Assembly: GCA_002432085.1 (NCBI GenBank)
Contig: DJFN01000138.1
Coordinates: 457 to 5,744 of the forward strand
Source: Flavobacteriales bacterium UBA5871
Lineage (GTDB): Bacteria > Bacteroidota > Bacteroidia > Flavobacteriales_D > Crocinitomicaceae
Direction of reading: 5' to 3'
DNA length: 5,288 bases
Shown here: piece by piece, positions 1 to 5,288 of the stretch
How the letters are laid out: each line of letters opens with the position of its first letter
Position numbering within the stretch: position 1 is the first letter of the stretch
Program-made: the position numbers and the translations under genes
Notes under the pieces: model-generated
Seen by the model: only the letters and a program-made list of their open reading frames with translations
Databases searched by the model: none
Told to the model about the DNA's origin: nothing

Positions 1-1278
1 CTTCATCGGTGTTTCATACGGGTTTTCGTCCGTAATTTTTTCGTACATCTGGAAGAGGTTTCCGTACTTGCTTTCCACCCAGGCTTTTCCAAGCTCCCAG
101 ATGCGCTCGTCGGAAGGATTGTGATCTCCCTGTGCGAAAGCCGCCTGCTTTCCTTTGCTGCGGATTTCCGAAGAGAAGTCGAGGTAAACGCCTTCGTTGG
201 TATCGTTTGCTTCAATTCCGAAACCGGCATCGCAACGCTCTTTGGCAGCACGTGAAGCGACGTCACGCGGAACGAGGTTACCGAAGGCCGGATAACGGCG
301 CTCGAGGTAGTAATCGCGGTCTTCTTCTTTGATTTCAGTCGGCTTGAGCTTTCCTGCACGGATCGCCTCAGCGTCTTCTTTCTTTTTCGGTACCCAGATA
401 CGACCGGAGTTACGCAGTGATTCTGACATCAACGTCAGCTTCGACTGATTGGTTCCGTGAACCGGGATACAGGTCGGGTGAATCTGAACGTAGCAAGGAT
501 TCGCGAAGAATGCACCACGCTTGTGAGCTTTCCAGGCCGCAGTTACGTTAGACCCCATAGCGTTGGTCGAAAGGAAGTAAACGTTTCCGTATCCACCTGT
601 ACACAAGATCACCGCGTGTGCAGAGTGGCGCTCGATCTCACCTGTGATCAGGTTCCGGGCGATGATTCCGCGTGCTTTTCCATCGACTTTAACGATATCG
701 AGCATTTCATGACGATTGTACATCTGTACGCGACCGAGACCGATCTGGCGGGAAAGCGCAGAGTAGGCTCCGAGCAAGAGCTGCTGACCTGTCTGACCGG
801 CTGCGTAGAATGTACGCTGTACCTGCGTTCCACCGAAGGAACGGTTGTCGAGCAAACCTCCGTATTCGCGAGCGAACGGAACACCTTGCGCCACGCACTG
901 GTCGATGATATTTCCGGAAACTTCCGCCAGGCGGTGCACATTGGCCTCACGAGCGCGGTAGTCGCCTCCTTTGATCGTATCGTAGAACAGGCGGTAAATA
1001 CTGTCGCCGTCGTTCTGGTAATTTTTAGCTGCATTGATACCACCCTGTGCAGCGATGGAGTGTGCACGGCGCGGTGAATCCTGGAAGCAGAATGCTTTTA
1101 CATTGTAGCCCATTTCACCCAGCGACGCTGCTGCAGATGCACCTGCCAGACCTGTTCCTACAACGATCACATCGATCTTCGGACGGTTGTTTGGCGCAAC
1201 CAGCTTGAGGTGGTTTTTGTGGTTGGTCCATTTTTCAGCGATGGAACCTTCCGGTATTTTCGAATCTAAAACTGACAT
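1..1278 (-). CDS. sdhA: Succinate dehydrogenase/fumarate reductase flavoprotein subunit (partial, C-terminus beyond the left edge)
   Basis: This is the catalytic FAD subunit of complex II. It oxidises succinate to fumarate on the cytoplasmic face of the membrane and passes electrons through SdhB to the SdhC haems and quinone; some relatives run in reverse as fumarate reductases. From the ATG at 1278, 426 codons run to the window edge without a stop. The family is about 580-670 residues long, so the C-terminal third is missing here. A Rossmann FAD-binding motif GTGLAG lies at residues 41-46. [12 protein letters not shown] starts at His73, the histidine that carries covalent FAD in this family. 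The QIHPT motif (His267) and VPRDVASRA (336-344, with Arg338 aligning with the catalytic arginine) form the active site. The start is the only sensible ATG before the FAD motif and lies 26 bases after the sdhC stop, so the two genes are probably co-transcribed. No clear Shine-Dalgarno is visible, which is normal for Bacteroidota. Direction of catalysis (sdhA versus frdA) cannot be told from sequence alone. Confidence 0.96.
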   Translation of the reverse strand, partial: MSVLDSKIPEGSIAEKWTNHKNHLKLVAPNNRPKIDVIVVGTGLAGASAAASLGEMGYNVKAFCFQDSPRRAHSIAAQGGINAAKNYQNDGDSIYRLFYDTIKGGDYRAREANVHRLAEVSGNIIDQCVAQGVPFAREYGGLLDNRSFGGTQVQRTFYAAGQTGQQLLLGAYSALSRQIGLGRVQMYNRHEMLDIVKVDGKARGIIARNLITGEIERHSAHAVILCTGGYGNVYFLSTNAMGSNVTAAWKAHKRGAFFANPCYVQIHPTCIPVHGTNQSKLTLMSESLRNSGRIWVPKKKEDAEAIRAGKLKPTEIKEEDRDYYLERRYPAFGNLVPRDVASRAAKERCDAGFGIEANDTNEGVYLDFSSEIRSKGKQAAFAQGDHNPSDERIWELGKAWVESKYGNLFQMYEKITDENPYETPMK

Positions 1279-1304
1279 GTCGATTGTTTTAAATGAGAAT
1301 GGGT

Positions 1305-2249
1305 TTAAAGCTCTATTTGAAGGTACAACAGCACCGGGATGATCGCAAACAGCAATGGAATGATGATCGCAAATGTCTTACCGAGGAAAGCGATCGCCGG
1401 CGTGTAGCGCTTGTGACGCAAACCGAGCGACTGGAACGCCGCAGCAAATCCATGCCAGAGGTGGAAGGCCAGCACGATCATGGAGATCGTATAGAAGATT
1501 GTTGCCCACAGTGCGAGCGAGTTAACCGGGAAGCCTTCTTTCTTCTGACCGAAGAAACCCATTACAACAGAGTGAAGATCTTTATAGCCTTCGCCGGCTT
1601 TCAAACCGTTGGCGTTACGCTCACCCGATTTTTCCAGATTGTAAAGCATCGTTCCGTCTTTCACCTCCATCATATCGGACGTGTTACCGGTCTCAAGGTC
1701 GGTTGCCTTAACTTCCTGATAAGTGCCGGCAGTTGTCAGAACATATTCGAAGTTGATTTTTCTTCTCACTTCCTGACCCATTTCATCGTAGCCAACAGTC
1801 ATATCAACTGTTTTATTGGTTGTATGCAACGGAATATGCGAGAAGTGCATTTTCGCCCAGAAGTTGACCATGTGCATCACGATGAACACCAGGATCAGTG
1901 TTCCGAGAATAGCCATATTGCGTGAAGCGCCGGATGAATTGGTACCCGGACGGTTGTAGGCATATTTCACCGGACGTGCTTTCTTGTTCTGGAACGCCAG
2001 CCACAAACCATCTATCGCATGGAAAAGAATGGAAATGTATGTTATGTAGGACAACACTTTTATGAAAATGTTGTGCTGCATGAAGTAAGCATATTCGTTG
2101 AACGCCCTTCTGCCTTCTTCGCCGGTTTTGAGGATCAATTGAAGATTTCCGATAAGGTGGCCCACCAGGAAGGTACAGAGGAACAACCCCGTAAGTGCCA
2201 TCCAGTATTTCTTGGCAATTGAGGAAGTCAATAAAGCCGATTTGCTCAT
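1305..2249 (-). CDS. sdhC: Succinate dehydrogenase cytochrome b subunit, b558 family, with a long periplasmic insert
   Basis: This is the 314-residue membrane anchor of complex II. It is the single-subunit, five-helix, di-haem b type found in Bacteroidota, Bacillus SdhC and Wolinella FrdC. Predicted membrane helices lie at about 16-37, 63-87, 111-132, 245-272 and 284-312. Histidines sit where four haem ligands are expected, one in each of the first four helices: His31 (VGHLIGN), His77 (LFHAID), His126 (VMHMVNF) and His263 (AFHLWHGF). The AFHLWHGF...[10 protein letters not shown] stretch is characteristic of the family. The subunit passes electrons from SdhB to menaquinone. It is first in the operon, followed by sdhA. 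The odd feature is length: family members I know are about 210-230 residues, while this one has roughly 80 extra residues between helices 3 and 4 (about 138-220). The reading frame is intact across the insert. Start: the ATG at 2249 gives the usual short N-terminus before helix 1, with a promoter-like -7 box just upstream. Confidence 0.94.
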   Translation of the reverse strand: MSKSALLTSSIAKKYWMALTGLFLCTFLVGHLIGNLQLILKTGEEGRRAFNEYAYFMQHNIFIKVLSYITYISILFHAIDGLWLAFQNKKARPVKYAYNRPGTNSSGASRNMAILGTLILVFIVMHMVNFWAKMHFSHIPLHTTNKTVDMTVGYDEMGQEVRRKINFEYVLTTAGTYQEVKATDLETGNTSDMMEVKDGTMLYNLEKSGERNANGLKAGEGYKDLHSVVMGFFGQKKEGFPVNSLALWATIFYTISMIVLAFHLWHGFAAAFQSLGLRHKRYTPAIAFLGKTFAIIIPLLFAIIPVLLYLQIEL

Positions 2250-2276
2250 AACTTGTTAAATTTAGCTAACACCATG

Positions 2277-2284
2277 CAAAGTTA
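2277..2284 (-). promoter_or_regulatory. Putative Bacteroidota -7 promoter element for sdhC-sdhA
   Basis: On the minus strand this reads TAACTTTG, an exact match to the Bacteroidota primary sigma factor -7 consensus TAnnTTTG. It lies 27 bases upstream of the sdhC ATG, which would give a leader of roughly 20 bases. No good TTG-type -33 element is seen 17-23 bases further upstream, where the sequence reads GGTGAACAAC, so the promoter may need an activator. It suggests that sdhCA is transcribed separately from the upstream transporter genes. Confidence 0.5.
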
Positions 2285-2318
2285 ATGGCTAGACGCGCCC
2301 GTTGTTCACCCCAATGTT

Positions 2319-2338
2319 ATTTAGATTGAATTTAGATT
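2319..2338. repeat. Two 9-base direct repeats, 11 bases apart, upstream of the sdhC promoter
   Basis: ATTTAGATT occurs at 2319-2327 and again at 2330-2338 on the plus strand (AATCTAAAT on the sdhC strand). The start-to-start distance is 11 bases, about one helical turn, so both copies face the same side of the DNA. They lie 35-54 bases upstream of the sdhC -7 box, where activators or RNA polymerase alpha subunits often bind. A regulatory role is inferred from position and phasing. The sequence is AT-rich, so chance repetition is possible. Confidence 0.45.
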
Positions 2339-2373
2339 AGGATCCGGAAACTAACCAGCACTTGCTTAGTTGC

Positions 2374-2874
2374 TCAAACTGGCTTCAACAACTCATTCAG
2401 GAACGCTTTCGAGCGCCGGCTTTCGAATTTAAACGCGAAAAAAGTCAGTGCCCAGCCGAATACCAGCATTCCGAACGGAATCAGCATCGAAGGATTGAAT
2501 TGCCTTTCCTGCCAAGGGAAAGGAAAGAACCATATCAATAACAGAACGAGACAAACAACAGCCACCATTCCCATCCATATTCCGAAGAATACGGTTACGA
2601 ACAGGTGCATACGCATTTTGATATCAACCTGTGTCAGCGGACCGGCAGGTAAAATTTTGCCTTCGATAATAGGCAGAAAAGAGTTGCGGTAACCGATAAT
2701 GCGATTGATCTTGAATTGTTCCTCGGTCACTTTGCCTTCGTAAGCATCGTCGCCACGTGAAATGAGCAGCCGGGAATGCGCCATCCGACTTTGCAGCCGC
2801 TCACGGATCTCGTGCGGTTTCAGCGCCGTGGTAATGCTGTAGCGCTCAAACGGAAGGTATTTTTTCAGTCCCAC
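2374..2874 (-). CDS. Conserved small two-pass membrane protein of unknown function
   Basis: The protein has 166 residues and I cannot assign a function. An N-terminal cytoplasmic-like segment of about 90 residues holds YEGKV (45-49), FKINRIIGYRNSFLPIIEG (54-72) and a basic KMRMH (86-90). Two hydrophobic helices follow at about 91-117 and 130-149, with a positively charged tail (KFESRRSKAFLNELL). The pattern of YEG, then F-I-R-I, then YRNSFLP-I-G before two helices resembles hypothetical membrane proteins I have seen in Bacteroidota and other phyla, none with a function known to me. The start is the GTG at 2874. An in-frame stop at 2890-2892 rules out any longer form, and the next ATG is only at residue 31, inside the conserved-looking part. 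The GTG is two bases after the stop of the MFS gene, so the pair is probably translationally coupled. A GAAGG sequence about 10 bases upstream could serve as ribosome binding site. Confidence 0.85.
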   Translation of the reverse strand: MGLKKYLPFERYSITTALKPHEIRERLQSRMAHSRLLISRGDDAYEGKVTEEQFKINRIIGYRNSFLPIIEGKILPAGPLTQVDIKMRMHLFVTVFFGIWMGMVAVVCLVLLLIWFFPFPWQERQFNPSMLIPFGMLVFGWALTFFAFKFESRRSKAFLNELLKPV

Positions 2875-2876
2875 GA

Positions 2877-4646
2877 TCAGTGCGAACCTTCAGCCTGATC
2901 CAGCGAAACGCCTTGTTTCTTCAGCAAACGATTCACGTAAACTGCGAAAAGCGTAATGTACAGGAAGCAGATCGTGCCCACGAAGAACGAAGGCTGGATA
3001 CCCATGATGTCGACCAGCTTGGCCTGCAATGGCGGAATAATCGCGCCACCAAGAATCATCATCACGAGAAACGCCGAGCCCTGTGCCTGAAATTTGCCCA
3101 ATCCGGCAAGTGAAAGGGAGAAAATACACGGCCACATGATGGAGCAGAACAAGCCTGCACTCAGGAAGGCGTAAACAGCCGTTATCCCGGTAGTGGTCAT
3201 ACCGATGATGGTTGCTGCCGTTCCAAGAATACCGAAGACTGTAAGCGTAAGGGCCGGCTTGTCTTTCGTTGCAAAGAAGGCTACGATCTGGATGGCCACG
3301 CAGACGATGTACCAATAAAGCGGATCGATATTGTAGCCGGCTATTTTCGTAAAACCGAGCACGACGCCGAATGCGATGAGCGGAACGATGAAACGCAATA
3401 CGAGCTTTGTCGTCTCGCTAAGCTTGAAGACGCTGATGGAACCCCCCCAGCGACCGATCATCAAGCTGCCCCAGTACATGGAAATGAAGGGCGTGATCTG
3501 TGAAGACGAATAGCCACCGAATTCCTTCTTTTTCAATAATTCGCCGAGGTTGCTGCCTATGGCCACTTCAACGCCTACATAAACGAAAATGGCCAGCATG
3601 CCAAGCGTGAGCTGCGGAAACTGCATCGCTCCCCAGCCTTCTTTTTTCTGCGCACCACGGAAATGCGCGAATAACAATCCGCCGAGAATAGCAGCCAGAC
3701 CGCCGCTCAGCCAAAGTAAACGTTCATTCTCAAGCGGCTTGGATATTTTCATGTATTCAACATGGAGCATATCGAAGGTCCGTTGCTGTTCCGGTGCCAT
3801 TTCACCTAATGGAATGAGCTTGTTGTTTGCGTCGTACGAAAGCTCATCGATGGCCCCGCTGATCTCGTTCAGCTGTTTCTGCTCGTCGGAGCGGTAGCTG
3901 TTGAAAACCGGCGCCTGTGTTGCTACGATGAAACCGGTGATTACGAGCAAAGTTCCCAGCGCACGTTTCGCTTTTTCGGGCTGTTCGGTAAAAACGCCAC
4001 GTGGAACACTCTTTGAAAAACCGAATAACGCCGCTACACCGAGGAAAAGACAGCCGACAGCGCCATACAGAATAATGATCTTCGTGAGGCTGAGCGATTC
4101 GATCATTTCGTCGCTGATCGCCGAAGCGGTTCCGAACAACGAAAGCGCAATGATAATAGGGCCGATCGACGTTCCGAGGCTGTTGATGGAACCACCGAAG
4201 CTGATACGGTTACTTCCGGTAGCTTCGTCGCCGAGCGAGATCATAAACGGGTTGGCGGAGGTTTGCTGAAGCGAAAATCCGAGCGCCACGATAAAAAGGC
4301 CGAAGAGCATTCCGGAGAATACGTTCATGTAAACGGAAATGATCATCGCGATGGCACCCAGTGAGGAGAACAGCAAACCGTAAACGATACTGCGCTTGTA
4401 ACCCCACGAGCCCACGAGGTCTTTCCCGGAAAGCGATGCAAAGGTGAACAGCACCAGCGCACCGATATAGTAAGCGAAGTAGAATGCAAAATCGATGAGC
4501 ATGCTCTGGAACTGGTCGAGCCCGAAGTAATGCTTGCAAAACGGAATGAAAATACTGTTGCCGGCGGCAATGAATCCCCAGAAAAAGAAAACGATCACTA
4601 ATGTAGCCAGTGCACCTGTGTTAGTTGGTTGCTTAGTTTGATTCAT
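2877..4646 (-). CDS. MFS sugar transporter, FucP/GluP (sugar:H+ symporter) type, with two extra membrane segments
   Basis: This is a 589-residue inner-membrane major facilitator of the fucose/glucose/galactose:proton symporter family. Helix 1 has [22 protein letters not shown] (20-41). The helix 2-3 loop has the motif A-like [12 protein letters not shown] (74-85). Helix 4 has LQQTSANPF (126-134) and helix 5 INSLG (154-158). The C-terminal half has [35 protein letters not shown] (505-539), close to the matching FucP region. FucP is 438 residues. The extra length is mostly in the centre (about 217-344), where two added hydrophobic segments (229-247 and 310-328) flank a hydrophilic stretch of about 62 residues. 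Compared with E. coli FucP from memory, Asp46, Glu135 and Gln159 are Ser31, Gln128 and Gly152 here, while Asn162 is kept (Asn155), so the substrate is probably not fucose. I chose the ATG at 4646 because [11 protein letters not shown] followed directly by helix 1 is the usual N-terminus. The frame stays open upstream to a TTG at 4733. The gene is divergent from glgA, which fits a role in glucose-type sugar uptake, though the substrate is unproven. Confidence 0.92.
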   Translation of the reverse strand: MNQTKQPTNTGALATLVIVFFFWGFIAAGNSIFIPFCKHYFGLDQFQSMLIDFAFYFAYYIGALVLFTFASLSGKDLVGSWGYKRSIVYGLLFSSLGAIAMIISVYMNVFSGMLFGLFIVALGFSLQQTSANPFMISLGDEATGSNRISFGGSINSLGTSIGPIIIALSLFGTASAISDEMIESLSLTKIIILYGAVGCLFLGVAALFGFSKSVPRGVFTEQPEKAKRALGTLLVITGFIVATQAPVFNSYRSDEQKQLNEISGAIDELSYDANNKLIPLGEMAPEQQRTFDMLHVEYMKISKPLENERLLWLSGGLAAILGGLLFAHFRGAQKKEGWGAMQFPQLTLGMLAIFVYVGVEVAIGSNLGELLKKKEFGGYSSSQITPFISMYWGSLMIGRWGGSISVFKLSETTKLVLRFIVPLIAFGVVLGFTKIAGYNIDPLYWYIVCVAIQIVAFFATKDKPALTLTVFGILGTAATIIGMTTTGITAVYAFLSAGLFCSIMWPCIFSLSLAGLGKFQAQGSAFLVMMILGGAIIPPLQAKLVDIMGIQPSFFVGTICFLYITLFAVYVNRLLKKQGVSLDQAEGSH

Positions 4647-4790
4647 GAGAGCAGTTTGTTTGAAAGAGGCGCTGAAAATAACAACTATTTCGCAGCATAA
4701 AAATTTTTTCATCCGCGATTGATACATTAGCAATTCTTCCTAAATTCAATTGATAATTAAATAAGAACCAACTGCGTATAAAAAAATTGA
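4647..4790. promoter_or_regulatory. Divergent intergenic region between the MFS transporter gene and glgA
   Basis: This 144-base AT-rich gap must hold the promoters of both divergent genes. I found no full TAnnTTTG -7 box on either strand. The best plus-strand candidate for glgA is TACATTAG at 4723-4730 (one mismatch), without a convincing -33 box. An A/T-tract palindrome (AAAAATTTTT, about 4700-4709) and a CAATTG core (4747-4752) could be bend or binding sites, but nothing shows that they are. Boundaries assume the ATG at 4646 for the transporter. Confidence 0.5.
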
Positions 4791-5288
4791 ATGGATATAT
4801 TACATGTAAGCGCTGAATGTTATCCGGTAGCGAAGGCAGGTGGCTTAGGCGATGTGGTTGGCGCACTTCCGAAATATCTTAATCAAAGCGGGCATTATGC
4901 AAAGGTTGTAATGCCAATGTACCGAACAAAGTTTCTTTATCAGAATGAATGGGATGTAGTTCATAAGGGCTACACCAACCTTGGCAACTGGTGGTTTGAA
5001 TTCACGGTTATCAGGGAAAGATCAGATAAACTCGGGTTTGAATTATACCTGATCGATATTAACGGATTACTCGATCGTGAAAAAGTTTACGGTTATGATG
5101 ATGACGATGAAAGATTCACGGCTTTCCAGATCGCTGTGCTCGACTGGGTAAGTACCTGGGAAAAAAAGCCGGATGTTTTACATGTACACGATCACCACAC
5201 TGCACTGATCCCCTTCATGTCGAAGCATTGTTTCAAGTACAGGTCATTATCATCCATACCTTCTATACTCACCATTCATAATGCCCAA
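4791..5288 (+). CDS. glgA: Glycogen synthase (ADP-glucose type, GT5), N-terminal part, cut by the right edge
   Basis: This is the first 166 residues of a bacterial glycogen/starch synthase, which transfers glucose from ADP-glucose to the non-reducing end of alpha-1,4-glucan in the cytoplasm. The N-terminal MDILHVSAECYPVAKAGGLGDVVGALPKYL carries the KxGGL nucleotide-sugar motif at residues 15-19 (KAGGL), next to the DVVGALP segment typical of GT5. Later landmarks are YGYDDDDERF (about 100-109), DVLHVHDHHTALIP, which matches the DVVHxHDWH segment of E. coli GlgA, and TIHNAQ at the edge, which matches the VHN segment. The start is certain: the codon directly before the ATG is TGA (4788-4790). 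Upstream sequence is A-rich with no Shine-Dalgarno. Many Bacteroidota have a short GlgA-like protein of about 270 residues as well as full-length forms of about 480; the window does not show which this is. The GC content of sampled lines averages about 42 percent, versus about 52 percent in the neighbouring genes. Confidence 0.94.
   Translation, partial: MDILHVSAECYPVAKAGGLGDVVGALPKYLNQSGHYAKVVMPMYRTKFLYQNEWDVVHKGYTNLGNWWFEFTVIRERSDKLGFELYLIDINGLLDREKVYGYDDDDERFTAFQIAVLDWVSTWEKKPDVLHVHDHHTALIPFMSKHCFKYRSLSSIPSILTIHNAQ

Noticed and set aside
457..1077. A 206-codon open frame on the plus strand opposite sdhA
   Set aside because: It is fully antisense to an sdhA reading frame with clear FAD and active-site motifs, and its translation shows no domain or membrane pattern.
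1293..1925. A 210-codon open frame on the plus strand opposite sdhC
   Set aside because: The minus-strand frame is unmistakably SdhC; the plus-strand translation is His/Arg/Glu-rich with no recognisable domain and overlaps both sdhC and its insert.
2349..2371. Inverted repeat AACTAA / TTAGTT with an 11-base loop, just after the stop of the two-pass membrane protein gene
   Set aside because: The stem is only six pairs and AT-rich, and no T-run follows it on the minus strand, so it is not a convincing terminator.
3442..3448. Run of seven C (seven G on the coding strand) inside the transporter gene, considered as a slippage or phase-variation site
   Set aside because: The run is short, the frame is intact, and it encodes the Trp-Gly-Gly of a normal IGRWGGS segment.
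4698..4715. A/T-tract palindrome (AAAAATTTTTT) in the divergent gap, considered as a bidirectional terminator
   Set aside because: It lies between divergent gene starts, not convergent ends, and has no GC stem; at most it is a bend or binding site.
1..5288. Search for tRNA, rRNA, CRISPR repeats, insertion-sequence ends, att sites and defence genes
   Set aside because: Nearly all of the window is filled by five metabolic or membrane protein genes, and I saw no cloverleaf, repeat array or terminal inverted repeat.

Overview
This window looks like chromosomal DNA from a member of the Bacteroidota (Bacteroidetes), probably from the Cytophagia/Sphingobacteriia/Chitinophagia side. Four things point there: an sdhC-sdhA order with a single fused di-heme b558-type cytochrome; a GluP/FucP-type sugar MFS transporter of the kind common in that phylum; a glycogen synthase N-terminus that resembles the Bacteroidota form; and starts with no clear Shine-Dalgarno sequence, plus one good match to the Bacteroidota -7 promoter element (TAnnTTTG). 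Taxonomy is inferred from protein resemblance, not from a marker gene.

Layout, left to right. Positions 1-1278 (minus) hold the N-terminal two thirds of the succinate dehydrogenase/fumarate reductase flavoprotein, sdhA, cut by the window edge. Positions 1305-2249 (minus) hold sdhC, the membrane cytochrome b subunit, 26 bases upstream of sdhA. The iron-sulfur subunit sdhB would be expected just outside the left edge. The 124-base gap 2250-2373 carries a likely sdhC promoter and a pair of direct repeats spaced 11 bases apart. Positions 2374-2874 (minus) encode a small two-pass membrane protein of unknown function, read from a GTG two bases after the stop of the next gene. That gene, 2877-4646 (minus), is a long MFS sugar transporter. 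A 144-base divergent gap (4647-4790) separates it from glgA (4791 to the right edge, plus), which encodes the start of glycogen synthase.

Functionally the window joins two pieces of central carbon metabolism. One is complex II, linking the TCA cycle to menaquinone. The other is a sugar importer facing a glycogen synthase, which suggests sugar uptake coupled to storage. I see no RNA gene, mobile element, CRISPR array or defence system.

The window is mostly ordinary. The points worth a second look are two extra regions predicted to be periplasmic: an insert of roughly 80 residues in SdhC, and two additional membrane segments around a roughly 62-residue loop in the transporter. The transporter also lacks the acidic residues that FucP uses for fucose/proton symport, and the repeats upstream of sdhC are unexplained.
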